A stretch of DNA of 64,000 bases from Monosporascus cannonballus (taxonomy: Eukaryota > Ascomycota > Sordariomycetes > Xylariales), in contig QJNS01000082.1 of NCBI GenBank assembly GCA_004154925.1, positions 62,001 through 126,000 on the forward strand, given 5' to 3'. Below, piece after piece: positions 11,492 to 24,440 of this stretch; position 1 is the stretch's first letter, and the number at the start of each line of letters is the position of its first letter. Made by a program: the position numbers and the translations under genes. Under the pieces are notes generated by a model. The model was not told the DNA's origin, made no database searches, and saw only the letters and a list, made by a program, of their open reading frames with translations.

Positions 11492-14400
11492 CGTTATAAG
11501 TTTTTGTTCAATAATACCGTTAAACTCTGAACAATATTATCGATATTATGTTTACTAGTAAGCAACCCAAATAGCTCATCTACCAAATTCTTAATAACTC
11601 GGACATAGGAATAAAATTCGAAAAAAAAGAGCAATTTCGCCTTTTTTGGGAAGAAGTTTTTTGACGCCTAGATGCCAGAAACGAACGCATTTTTTAACTT
11701 AAAAAATAATAATAATATTACGTCGTTCTTTTAAGGCGCTTATAAAAAGCTTAAACAAAAGAGAAAAGCCTTTGAAACTGAGAAACGTTTCCAAATAAAC
11801 CATGTTGTTTAGCTGAATTTTATTAAAAATTTAAAAGAAATTTAAATTCCTTAAATCAAAATTTTTTAATAAAACTTTAACGAAGTTATAATTAATTTTA
11901 ACTTAATACCGAACATTTTTCAAGTATTCGCTTATTCGATTAATTTTGCTTATTATATAAAGTAAATTCGTAATCGGACGACTTATCGAAAACACGGTGA
12001 TTTAATGCAAATTTGTTATAAGAAACTACGTTATTTTATTATTCGGAAAACGAAACCAGGAAGTAATACGAATATATAACGATTACGAATAATTTAAGTA
12101 AATATTAACAAAGGTTTTCGAAATAATAAACGAAAAAATAAAAGCCGAAATACAGATATAATAATTACAATAAAAAATTAATATCGAATTATAATAATAC
12201 GTTCGTTTAATTGGTTTTTAAATTAAATCAAAAACAAAAATTTTAATGGCGAATTTTTAACAGCTTAAAAAAAGAAATATAAAAAAAGATTTTAAGTTTA
12301 ATCGGCCTAATTATTTGTCGAATTATATTGTTACAGCAGTTAAGATAAACAATTAAGAATACGCATAACATATTAAAGGTACTAAAAGAAAAAATAATAA
12401 TAAACCTGAATTTACAGCTAATACTAGCACTTTTCGACGCGGTAACACTTTTTACGATATAGAATTAGAACTTATAGAACTAAGAGCCATTTATAGAAAG
12501 GATTAAAGCTAAATTAAATGTTTTAATTGTAATAAAATGGGGCATAAGGGAGCATAGTACAAAGCATTTAAAAAACCCCGTTAGGATGACTGGAAACCCA
12601 TATCCGAAAGATAATCTAGAAAAAATTAAAAAAACAGAAATAAACCTAATAATATAATACGGCCTAAATACGTATTAGGCTTTTTACAGCAAGAAATCTA
12701 ATAAGGAATATGCGAAACGAGAAAACTGGCTTAATAAATATTACGAATATAATAAGAAAAATTACAAAAATAATTAGGAAAGTATTAGGATTAAACAAAA
12801 GAAATCGGTTTCGAAACTCTTAATCAATACAGCAAAATGTATACCATATATTGTCGACGACAAGAATATTTCGATTAAGAAAACTAGAAATAATATATTT
12901 ACGAACGAATTACTCGCATATATTATAAGGGATTCAATTTCCCAAACCGAATCGGATAAAACAAAAATAATAAATAATAATATCGATACGTTCGATTTAT
13001 AACTTTAAAAGATAATATTTATTAATTAGCTGAAATAAAAAGCTGGTTTAAAAAGTAATACCCGTAAAGAAACTTTTTTTATTACGAATAATATAATTGT
13101 TAAACGAAAAAGAAATTAAGTTAATATATAATAGAAACATATTAGCAAGAAATTATTATAAATTTTTATTTTTAATTGGCGCTTATTATAAATCTTAAAG
13201 AAAAAAGTTATTAAGGAAAAAATACGTCAGTTTATAGGCGAAATTGAAAACGATAATTAATACAACGTATAATAAGATGCGGTCGAAATTATAAGGGAAT
13301 AATTTATCTAATAAAGAGAAAAATTACAACAAAATTAAAAATAATTAATATAACTTAAAAGAACAATACGCCGGTAATAATAACATATATAATAGTTTAA
13401 TACGTTATACATAAAAGTATAAACAAGATTTAATAAATTCGAAAAAGAATTACAAAAAAGGTTACTTGTAAAAAAGTCATAAAATAACGAAACTTATAGA
13501 AATTAGGAAGAATTTCTTAAAAGAGCTTTAAACGCAATAATAAAAACCGTTAATAATCTTATTACTTTAGATATACGAATTAAAAGGTACTAGTATACTG
13601 TAATAATAGATTACGAAGCTTTAGATAAGAATTATATTGTATCAAATTTAATTAATAAGCTTAAATTATTATGAAAATATAAAATAAAACTTTATATAAT
13701 AACGAATGCTAAACGATAGAAATTCGGTTATGATAACGGGAAAATTACATACGAAATTAATTATTTCGAGATTTTTAAAGATAATATTAGATAGTTAATT
13801 TCGATATCGTTTTATTTTGGACTTACGATATAATCTTAGAATTATTATAAATACGTTAATACGAAATTTTGATTAATAAAGAGCTTGGTCAGATAAGGTT
13901 CGTTTTATACTTTATTAACGAATAAAAAAAGAATTGAAATTTTAATATTTGATCAAAAATAACGACAAATGTAAGTATAAGAATACGATAAAAACCTTAT
14001 TATTTAAAGAGATAAAATATAAAAAATAGGTATTAAAAATATAACGTATTATTATTATTATTATTAAAGCGAAATTAAAGTAATTAAATAAAGATTTAAA
14101 ATAATAGGCCTGAAAGTTAAAATTTTTAATTCATATATTATTATATTATTATCGATATAAGCAATTTTTCAGGAAAACGCTTGATATAAAGCTATTACAA
14201 TATAACGAATAGGATTATAAGATAGTTTTTAAAGAAAAATCTTCGACGAAGTTTTACCTTATTTATAACCTTAACGGAAACGAATTACGCATTTTTAAAG
14301 AATATCTAAAAAATCGATTACAAAAGGAATAAATTCGACCTTCGAAGTTATTAGCAGAATATCTTATATTATTCGTACTTTAAAAAAAATAAAAGATTAC

Positions 14401-16989
14401 AACTTATAGTTAATTACCAATAATAGAACGATATTACTGTTAAAGATCGAATACTATTACCCCTACTTACAGAAATAAAAAATCGATTTTACGGAATCGA
14501 ATAATTTATAATATTTGATTTTAAAGTTAAATATAATCTTTTTAAAATTAAAAAACAACGATTAAAAAATAGCCTTTAGAACGAAATACAGATTGTTTAA
14601 GTATTTGGTTATATTAATAGGATTTACGAACGTACTAATAATATTTTAACAAATAATTAATTATGTATTACGGCAACACCTCAATAGTTTTGTTATTTAT
14701 TATTTCGATAATATTTTTTATTTTTTTCAAAAACGGAAAAAGTATATATAAAATACGTTTATAAAGTTTTTCAAGTTTTATAGGATGTAAGACTATTTCG
14801 TTTACGTAAAAGAAATTAATTTTACGTATAAAAAGTGAAGTATTTGGGATATATTATTATCTCAGAATATATCAGAATAAATCTTAAAAAATTGCTATAG
14901 TTACAAAATAGCAAATGCTAATTACGGTTAAGAAAGTACAGGTATTATTTGGATTTGTTAATTATTACAGAAAGTTTATTTGAAATTTTAACAAAATAGT
15001 TATATCTTTAATTAACCTTACGAAAAAAACAATTAAATAAACATTTAAAATAGAAAAAAACGTTGTAGAAAATTAAGAATGCGATTATTAGCAAGCCAAT
15101 ATTAATTATATAAGATTTAATACGTTCTGTTAAATTAAAAACCTATATTTCAAATTACGTATTAGGCGTAATAATAGGAGAGCGAAATAATTAGATTAAA
15201 TTGCACCTTATTGCATTTTTTATACAAATTAAAAGGAGTCGAATTTAATTATAGTATTCCGGATAAGGAATTTATGGTTATTATTATAGTTTTCGGAAAG
15301 TTTAGGTATTTTCTAAAAGAAAGCTTGTATTAGGTTAAGGTTTATACGAATTATCAAAATTTTACCCGATTTACTACGACCAGGAAACTTATAGGATAAT
15401 AAATTCGTTATACGAAAAATTTAGCGAATTTCGATTTCGATATTATCTATAAAAAAGGCTTAAAAACGGTAAAGCTAATGTTTTAAGCAGCGACCAGATT
15501 TAGAAATGAAATTGGTTAAAATTAACTATATAATTTTTGATACTACAATAAAAGAACATTTACGCTACCGACAAATTGCAATACTTCGGGTAGTATTTAA
15601 TAATATATATTAGAAAATCCAGCAGTATAACGACAGTTTCCTAGAAAACTAAAAAACGAGCAAAATATAAGTTGTAAAAAAATCTCAAACGGATTTAATA
15701 TATAATATATATAAATATTAGTTATATAGATATCCAGATATCTGTAAAACCCTAGAACGATTTCGATATATATATGTTTTTTCTCAGAATAAAATTAACG
15801 ACCTAAAAAGTAATCAAGCAATGCGATATTTACGCTAGAACAAAAGTTCGCCAATATAAGCCCTATAGAAAATTACAGTTATTACTAGTTACAAAACGGT
15901 TATAGTATTTAGTTATATTCGACTTTATTACTAAACTCCTTATATCAGAAAATTCAGTCATAGAAATATATTACGATAGCGTTTTCGTAATCGTCGATCG
16001 ATTTACGAAATCTTTTTATTTTTTACTATATTATTAGGATATAAATATCGAATAAATAGTATATATTTTTTAAATACATTTTTGACATATAAAGATTATT
16101 AATAGAAATTATTTCAAATAAAGGATTAATATTTATATTTAAATTTTACTAAGGCGTAATAATATAAATTGGTTTAAATTACCATTTATTTAATATATTT
16201 AACCTATAAATAAATAAATAAAATCAATAAATCAAATTTTGGAAATTTACTTACGTATTACATTAATTACGAACAAGTAATTAAGTTGAAAAATTACTTA
16301 TTATTTAATTAATTTATAATACCAGTTATTACGAAAATATCAAAATAGTATTTGCGAACGTTAATTTTGGTTTTATTTCAGCAATTTACAAAAAGATATA
16401 CAACGATAGCTTAATGAATATTAAAACAATCTTTATATCAAAATAATTATAATAATTTTATTAAAAATAAAAACAGAATTAGAATTCGTACGAAATTCAA
16501 TAAGTAAGTTTTATAACTAGAAAAAGTTAAAAGGATTAATTTTCGAAAAAGGGAAAATGGTTTTTCTCGATACTAAAAATATTCAAACAAAACGACCTAG
16601 CAAAAAGCTCGATTTAAATATATCGGTCCATATAAAATTGCTAAAAGAATCTCAGAAAATATTTATTAATTAGAACTTTTACCGAAAGTCAAATTTTATT
16701 TCATTCTTTACGTTTTTCTATTTAAATTAATAACAGATATAATTAAAATACATATAGTACAAAACGATATGGAAATAAAAACCGAATAGGTATATAAGGT
16801 TAAAAAAAACCTTAACATGCGACAACAAAACGGACTTACCTAGTACCTAATTAAGTGAAAAAAGCACTCGAACTCCAAAAATATCTAAAAATCTGTCAAA
16901 AACCTTACTGGCGCTTAACGCCTAATAAAGAACTTTTATTAACGACGCTGTTTAATATAATATCCCAGTTCACGTTTACAATAGGATCT

Positions 16990-17310
16990 GAAAAATAAAA
17001 CTATTTAGGAAATATAACGCGAAGCTTAATTTCTAAGCGTTCGCGTATCGCTTTTAAGCGGTCGGCCTTTTTATATTTTTCCAGTTTATCCAATGATTAA
17101 AGACCCCAGTTAATTATTACTATGCCCTTTTCACAAAAACAATTTTGTTAAATACAAAGACGTTTTAAACGGAATAACATTTTGTTTAAGTGACGAAATA
17201 CTGTTAACAATTTTTAACGAATATTACGAGAATATTAACAGGCGAAAATCTTTTTAACCGTAAACATTATATTTTTTGTTAATATTATTTAAAAATAAAA
17301 AAGAAATATC
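16990..17310 (-). pseudogene. Probable antisense accessory ORF relic in the family A element
   Basis: In the same position as the relics at 1,540-1,900 and 23,933-24,440 (between integrase and 3' LTR, opposite strand), the sequence around 17,030-17,100 reads as Arg/Lys/Leu-rich codons on the minus strand. It is heavily mutated and no long open frame remains; the call rests on position and on resemblance to the other copies. Confidence 0.3.
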
Positions 17311-17578
17311 GGAATTATTACAATAACGCGTTTTTAGGATGTACTCTTAATAAGGCGTTATATTATCCGATATAATATATAAGTTATCAGCGTGGAAATA
17401 AGATATATAAGATATAATTTCAAAATCGAAATTAAAAACGAAACGAACCAAAATTTCGCGCTTTTCTTTTTAATTAATGCGTCTGCAGTTTTTAATAATT
17501 CGCCTAGATATGGTAACAAATAAAAGAAAAGCTTATCAGAAAAATCTTAAAAACAAGGTTTAGAAAAAGGGAAAATCG

Positions 17579-18001
17579 TGTTATTATATAATTAAAGAAA
17601 GATCTCGGAAACAGTTATTTAGTAATCGAAATAGGATCTAAGTAAGTAAAAACCACGTAATATAGATCCGGAATAATCCAAGAGATTTAACGAGATTTAT
17701 ACAGTTATCCGATATAGATCCGAAGTAATCTAAAAAATCTAACGGAATCTATGCAATTATCCGGTATAGATTCGGAATAATCTAAGACATTTAACGAGAT
17801 CTCTGAAAAGATATATACGTTTATTAATTCCATAATCTAGATAGTATCAGTTTGTAATAACAATCTGTTACCCAAAACGCCTTTGGTATTACGAGACATA
17901 ATACGTTACTATATCTATTGCTCAAAATCACACGATATTCCTGCCAATATAAACCCGTACGACTAAGATTTAATAGTTGGTTAAACCGCCTAGCCGTCAC
18001 A
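17579..18001 (+). repeat. 3' LTR of family A element with three 52-bp tandem units
   Basis: It begins TGTTATTATATAATT and ends AGCCGTCACA. The 52-bp unit (TATAGATCCGGAA-like) is present three times, starting at 17,661, 17,713 and 17,765, one more than in the 5' LTR. This accounts for 52 of the 54 bp of extra length. Confidence 0.9.
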
Positions 18002-18006
18002 AAGAG

Positions 18007-20380
18007 TTACATAACGGAATGCTAGAACTCTTATAAGTTTATTAGATATTTTTCTTTTTGTTAACGTTATTATTATTAATTTCTCTTCGTGTTAATCTTT
18101 TTATTATTTTTTTAATTATATATTAAAACTTTCGTAAACTTTATAATTCCGATTTATCTTCGTAAAAACCGCTCTATGCTACGAGATGTTAATATTAAAG
18201 GCATTTTTTTGTTAGGCCTCTTTTTATTTTTATTATTTCGTAATTAACTTATATCTGTATTTCTTAAATAGATATTTACATAATAAACGTTTTTATTTGC
18301 ATTGGGTTAAGGTTCGTCTTTATGGTAATAAGCTTTTAAAATTGCGTTAAAAATACGTATTAATAAGGATAACGTTAATAAAAAATCCGAAAAACAAAAT
18401 TCTATTACGGTGGCTGCGGATTTTATATTGCAAAATATTTTAATTTTATAATTAATTAACTTTATTAAAGTAACATTTATTAAAACTTTACGTTTTAACG
18501 AAAAAAGAAATTTTAATATACTTAACTTTAAAAGCACCTTATTTTAGTTTACCTATTTTCGTTTTCGATCTTTTTAAAAACCGTTTTCGGTAAAGTTTTT
18601 TATTCTTAAATATCGTAAATATAAATAAAGATAATACGTTATCTTTTTATATAAATTATTAGACAAAATAATCTATTGTTGTTTTATATCGTAAGTAATT
18701 TTATAATATCTTATCTCGTTAATTATTGGCTTTTTTTAGTGCGAAATATAACCTTTATATGCTTGATTTCGTAAAGGTTTTTACCGTAACACTAATTTCT
18801 ATATAACGATGAAAATATAGAAGTAAATTTGCTAATATAAATAACCGATCGAAAAACATATAGTACAGCTGTCGAAAAAGCTGTTTTAATAACGTTATAA
18901 TTACTTATTACGTATAATTTAAGCATTATAGTGTATGATTTTTTAAAGAAATTATCTGTAATAATTTGTATTTTTTTATTAAATAACTTATTGAAAAAAG
19001 GAATTTTTATAGATTTAATGTAGTAGGAATGCTATAACTATTTAAGAGCGTATCTTTTAGTAGTTATTTTCTACATTTTAAAAGTATGAAATATAAGCTT
19101 ATTTAAATAGTTATAAATATAATAAATCTGCCGACAAAACGTATTATGTTTTCGTTTACCGCGATAATAAAAAACATTACGGTATATCTAATTATTACCT
19201 TTATAATATAATTTAAAACCTTTTAAACACGTTAAAATATGTGTAATAAATAAATTAAGTTCTTTAATTTTATATTTTAACAATTTAATAAAAAAACATT
19301 TTAAACCTACTTAACTTAAATATTCCGTTATAATCTTATAATTAGAATTATACTAATATTATTATTATAAATAAAAACAACTATTTTCAAATGAAAATTT
19401 TAAATATATTAATATAATAAAAAATTTATATTTCGATTACTATTAAAAATCCAAATTTCTGTTTCTTAAAACCTTGGCCGTATAAGCCGTAACGGCGGCT
19501 TTTCTTTATATAATTAATTTACTTTTATACTAGATAAAGTGGTATAAAGTTTTTAAATAACTTTAATAAATTATTAAATAATTTATTAATGTCTAAAACA
19601 CGGTCGTTTTTTAATTGCATCGCGATAAACAAAACGAAATAATTTGTTATTAAAGATTTATTAGATTTTAAGTTTCTCGTATTAATCTACGGGTGCGCAT
19701 TTCTTTCGTATAACTGTTTTAAAGTTATTATTAGCTCAAAAAGTTCGGTGAATATTATTAAATAATTCGAGAAAGTATAATTTAAAAAAGTAATAGGTTC
19801 CCGAATCTATAATGCTTTGATTTATTGTTAATATAGCTCTTTATAGCGAGATCTAAATCCTAATGAGATGTTTTGAATAGTGGGATATATGGAGTTGTGA
19901 AGATCCTAGCACGTAATACGATTTTTTGAACTTCTAAGGGATAGGACCCCACCTTATGAATTACCGCAGCAATGAATCCAGATTTCTACCAAAACGCGCG
20001 ATATAGAAATAATAACGATAAAATCATAAAAATAGTTAAAATAAAACGGTTTTTAGTTTTATAAATAAGCTTGGTTGATCGTTTCTATAAATTATAAATA
20101 TTACGTAATTCAGCAATTTTAGCAGAGGTTTTAAACGAAATAATAGTAAAAAAATATAAAAACAAGCTATAAATAATTAAACAAACATGAAAAATATCGA
20201 ATACAGCTAATTAATATATTAAAAAATTGTAAGTACATAGAAAGTATATTAAGAAATAATTTTCTCCCTAAAAAAGACGTGGCCATATAAACAAAAACTG
20301 ATTAACAAAATAAATTACTACTTTAATTTCTAGACTATACTAAACCCGTCGCTCTCTCAGCTGTAAAACTGACAAGAGCT
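18007..20380. other. AT-rich RIP-type DNA without identifiable gene
   Basis: Stop-rich on both strands. A 76-codon open frame on the minus strand (18,307-18,537) is composed of Leu/Ile/Lys/Asn codons expected by chance in AT-rich DNA. A 36-bp segment at about 19,908-19,945 matches, inverted, 10,990-11,025. Confidence 0.4.
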
Positions 20381-20740
20381 TGCAAAGTCTTTTATGCGCA
20401 CTTGAGATTTGCTATGCAAAGCTCAACATCTCGACCTTGTCGAACTATAAAGCTAGCGAGCATAAAGTTTATTAAAGTCGAAATTTATCAGTAATTATAT
20501 GTCAGTCGACTTTAAAATAAAGTTTTACGAGATTAAAATATAACTTATTTTAGCCCTAAATATTACTAATTAATTATCGTAGAGGAAAATATTAACTATA
20601 GTATTTATCGTAGATTTTATATAGTATAATAAATTTTAGTATATTTATTTTAGCCTGAAAAATATAACTTAAACCTAAATATACTTGATATTAAGATGAA
20701 ATATGCATTAAATTAATTTATTAACTTAGAAACATTAAAT
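20380..20740 (+). repeat. Copy 1 of an old, unidentified ~350-bp direct repeat
   Basis: The stretch from CATCTCGACC through GCATAAAG and on to TAACTTAAACC aligns with 22,980-23,320, with most differences being C/T and G/A. The two copies have the same orientation about 2.6 kb apart, so they could be LTRs of an old element, but clear TG/CA ends were not found. The region 20,340-20,470 is less AT-rich than its surroundings. Confidence 0.5.
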
Positions 20741-22410
20741 AATATTTGTAATGATATACCACTTTTTAATTAATTTTTAGTTTTTTAAACACAACGTTAT
20801 AAAATAAAAATCTTTTATAATTAAGTTTTGGCATATAATTGAATTTTAAAAAATAGGTTTTTGTAATTTCATCGTGTTATTATAAAAAGATTTAAACTTT
20901 AGTTTTACTAATATTATCTTATAAAGTATAGCGTAGTATATAAAATACTTCTATTAATATTAATTAATATATATTTTAATTAATATATTTCTATTTGATT
21001 GGCTTATATAAGGTTTTACTCTTTAATTTACTATTTGTTATTTCTTACTGTTTTAAAAATATTAAATATTGTTTAAATATAATATATAAAATAGTAAATA
21101 TAGACTTAAAGAAAATTAAACTTTATATAACACTTGAATTCTGCTTTTATAAGTTTATATATATAATTAGTTAATTGGTTGAGCTTTGTAATATTAGTAT
21201 TTCAAAAATCCTAAATAATATTCTCTAATATATAAGCGTTATTTAAATGTTATTTTTTAAAAACACGACAAAATATATTTTAGTTTTATATACTTTTTAT
21301 AACTTAGTTGGACAGATCTTTGTAAAATTTTATTAAGTACGAAATATTTAATTTTAAATAAAACGAACACATTTTTATTTTAAATAGTTTTTAATATCTA
21401 AGTAAATATAATATATAATATATAACAGATGAAAATGTTTATAAACTTTTAATATGCTAATAGAATTATTATATAGTAATACCATCTTTATTATCACAAC
21501 GCAGTTTACGTAATAAATATGCTTTTAATAAGTTTAATAAGTCGTTCTTTTAAAAAAAGCTTTTTTTTATTTAATGTAGTGATTTTTAAATATAAAGAGC
21601 TTTTATATTATTAGATACTTTTTCGATAATTTATTATTCGTTTTTCTATATTACGTATTTTGGTAGAAATTACTATTTATTACTAGAGTAATATAAAAGG
21701 CGATGTTGTGAATTGGTTATAAAGCTAAACGTTTTGTTAAAAGACAACATATATAAAAATTAATAATTAATTAAGACAAATAGAAAGAAAAGAGACATAG
21801 ATTAAAAATTACGTTATATAATCTGAAAAAAAAACTTGAAATATATTAAAACAATTAAATATTAAATTATTACAAATATTTTTAATCTTTTTACAGAAGA
21901 GGTAACAGTGTAAACAAAATTGATTAAAATGATAAATTGTTATTATCTTAATATCTAAGTTTTATTAAACTAGTCGTTCTTTTAAGCGAGTTTAGCTTAT
22001 TTTATTCCGTAACTTGTATTTACGTCAATTTCTGTTCGAGGTTTGGAGGGTTTTTGCTATTTGGAATAGCTGAGCAAATTAATAATCGTAATCGTTTAGG
22101 TTAATTCGTGCCAAAAGCTAAATCTCGGAATTTTTAAACTCGTTATTATTTGTTTTTTTTTAATTTCGTTAACCGCTTTTTTAGAATTTCTATATTATTC
22201 AATATAAACTTTCATGAAAATCGAATACCGTTATTTATGTAATTTATTTTATAATCGAAAATTAAAAACGGAATTTAATTTTTCTAAAACAATTTTTATA
22301 TCAGTTAAAATGTGGACGAGTTTCGTTCGTTTAACAATTTTATAGAATTTAATTGTAGTAATCGAAACGGTTTTGTTAAAAAAATTTATTCAAAAGGATT
22401 ACTAGTATTA
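20741..22410. other. AT-rich DNA without recognisable gene
   Basis: Very AT-rich and stop-dense on both strands. No domain motif or repeat pairing was recognised. It would be the internal part of the putative old element bounded by the 350-bp direct repeats. Confidence 0.4.
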
Positions 22411-22889
22411 TATTACTGCCTGGTCTACTGTAAGAGTTCTTATACACCTATAAGTACTAGTATAGTTATTATAATTGCAATTATTTCATTGATTTTTTAC
22501 TTTAATAGCGTAATAGCGTGGCGTAGCTATAGTATTATAATCACATAACGGTAGGTAACTATTGCTGCTGGGTTCGATTCTTAGATTAAACGTTATTTAT
22601 AAGGTTTTTTTTTGAAATACATATAAGCAATACGAGATAGACTTTAAGAGTTAGATAGTTGTAGTCTCGTTAATAAGGTTTGCTTGGTGGGCCGTATCGT
22701 TTAACGGGATAATCTTTTAAGTTTGTAAGCCAAGTATTAACAGGGGAAGTAACGTATTATGGCTTGGTTTATCGTAAAAGCTTTTATACAGCTATAAGGA
22801 TTAGAATAATTGCTATAATTGCGATTATATCACTGATTTTTTTTGCCTAGATAGCGGAAAAGTGGAGTATAGCTATAATATATTATATA
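22411..22889 (+). repeat. Direct repeat pair (22,411-22,545 and 22,755-22,889) with a tRNA-like B-box between
   Basis: About 135 bp from TATTACTGCCTGG to GCTATAGTATTATA recurs 344 bp downstream as TATTATGGCTTGG to GCTATAATATATTA. Preceding each copy is a TCGTTTAAC motif. Between them, at about 22,571-22,585, GGGTTCGATTCTTAG resembles the RNA polymerase III B box and T arm of a tRNA. No complete tRNA cloverleaf could be drawn. A tRNA-derived short interspersed element is one possible reading; the 78-codon ORF here (22,312-22,548) is not convincing. Confidence 0.4.
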
Positions 22890-22979
22890 CTCTAGATTTT
22901 ATAGGATAATGTCGTAATAAATTATAGTTTAAAAATATGGTAAGATGTTTAAACTGTAAAATTAACGAAAAATTACAAT

Positions 22980-23320
22980 GTTTTTTATATCTATTTAAGG
23001 TTTATTTTTTAATTTTATCTTTGTTATTATATTTAAGGTTTATTACGTAAGGTTTAATATTTCGACTTTATTAAACCTTAAAGGTAACGGGTATAAAGAT
23101 TATTAAAATGAAAATTGATCAATAATTACAAACTAATCCGTTTTAAAACAAGGCTTTACAAAATTATTATATAATTTACACTAACCTTAAATGTTACTAC
23201 TTAATTATCGTCTTTGAAAATCTTAAATATAATAATTATAATACATATTATATCGTATAATAATTTTCTACATATTTGACATAGTTTAAAAAATATAGCC
23301 GAAACTCAAATATATGTTAT
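22980..23320 (+). repeat. Copy 2 of the ~350-bp direct repeat, interrupted by a gypsy insertion
   Basis: Aligns with 20,380-20,690. The alignment ends at the LTR start (23,321); the sequence after the gypsy element (30,264 onward) loosely resembles the continuation of copy 1 after about 20,690, consistent with the gypsy element having landed in this older repeat. Confidence 0.45.
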
Positions 23321-23754
23321 TGTGACGGCTAGGTCGTTTAACTAACTATTAAACCTTAGTCGTACGGGTTTATATTGGTAGAAGTATCGTGGGATTCTGA
23401 ACAATAGATATAGTAACGTATTACGTTTTTTAATACTAAGAGTACCGGAATTATATCACAAACAATTGGTATTAATAAGTATTATAAGTTAATACTATCT
23501 AAATTATAGAAATAACGAATATATATATTTTTGTCTAGGTTTAGCATATCTTGGCTAACTTAAAGACGTTTAGCTATTTAAGTCCCCTTTAAGCCCCTTT
23601 AAGCTTTTTGCGGTTCGGCTAGCTTAACGTCCTTAAACCAATAGTAACGTTTAAATCTATTAAGCTAATTACGTAACTTTTTGGCTACAGTCGGAACTTA
23701 TTTTTTCTGAGACTTCGATCGTCTTAAAAAGGCCAATACCATTAGGTTATAATA
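23321..23754 (-). repeat. 3' LTR of the minus-strand family A element
   Basis: On the plus strand it begins TGTGACGGCTAGG (reverse of the family end) and ends GGTTATAATA. It carries the CTTTAAGC-rich segment seen at 2,220-2,310 instead of the 52-bp tandem units, so it belongs to the same LTR subtype as 2,114-2,509. Confidence 0.88.
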
Positions 23755-23932
23755 CGATCTCTCTTTTTCTAGAATTTTTGCCTTTAAAGATCAATTATTT
23801 ATTTTATTAATTTTGGTAAGTAGCTTTCCTTTTTCTATATTTATCATATCGAATCGCATCGAAAAACGTCGTTTTCGCTAACGCGCCAACGCTCTAATTC
23901 TTTCAAAATGTATTAATCGTTTTGGTTTTACC

Positions 23933-24440
23933 ATGTCGTCGAACTTTTCTTATTCGCATTACAAGTCTAAGAACAAAATTTGCAAAGTTTATTACAATTC
24001 GGGAAAATATACGCGTTATACCGAATACAGAGACCTTTACGACCTTTTTAATCCTTTCGAATTTGAACATAATAAATTTATCGCAAAAAAATCGTTTAAA
24101 GCTGAAAAAGAGTATTACTGAAGAAAAATTATTAGAAGCTTAAAAACGTCTAAACGAATTATTTGCTCGTTAAAGTCGTTTACGGGAACAAAAAAAACTT
24201 TTTCGTAATCGTAACATAAAGATACTTCGTCGGGGTATCTAGGGCGCGAAAGCTATAAAGAAATTTAAGCGCTTAAAAAAAATAACAATAATTGGAAACT
24301 GCCGTTACAGCTGCCACGTTAGCGCAGGCCGCGCTTTCGGCCGGCTGGTCCGAGGTTAATACTACCGATTGGTCGACTGTTAACTGAGACACACCCGTTA
24401 TTATCGATAAAAGTTTTTTAATAGGCGTTAGGTGTCAATA
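23933..24440 (+). pseudogene. Antisense accessory ORF relic in the family A element
   Basis: Opposite to pol and just inside the 3' LTR, an ATG at 23,933 opens a 62-codon frame (MSSNFSYSHYKSKNK...), in which F and Y stand where a CSYC-type cluster would lie if RIP changes are reversed. The same strand continues, with stops and one frame change, through EEKLLEA, RLNELFAR and RLREQKKLFRNRN, a heptad-like basic coiled coil, to a G+C-rich acidic/Trp-containing tail near 24,330-24,390 (SAGWSEVNTTDW). This order (Cys cluster, coiled coil, acidic tail with DW) is the best preserved version among the copies in this window. Function unknown. Confidence 0.55.

Larger units (their letters stand above)
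11123..18001 (+). mobile_element. Complete RIP-mutated Ty3/gypsy retrotransposon, family A
   Basis: A 6.9-kb element with LTRs at 11,123-11,491 and 17,579-18,001 and a perfect 5-bp target duplication AAGAG (11,118-11,122 and 18,002-18,006). On the plus strand, gag retains a zinc knuckle at 12,519-12,560 (CFNCNKMGHKG followed by a stop and Y where the last C should be). The reverse transcriptase box Y-F-D-N lies at 14,701-14,712, from YFDD by one G-to-A change. RNase H and integrase-like regions follow at 15.1-16.7 kb. A purine tract AAAAAGGGAAAATCG precedes the 3' LTR. Every frame is full of stops. Confidence 0.92.
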
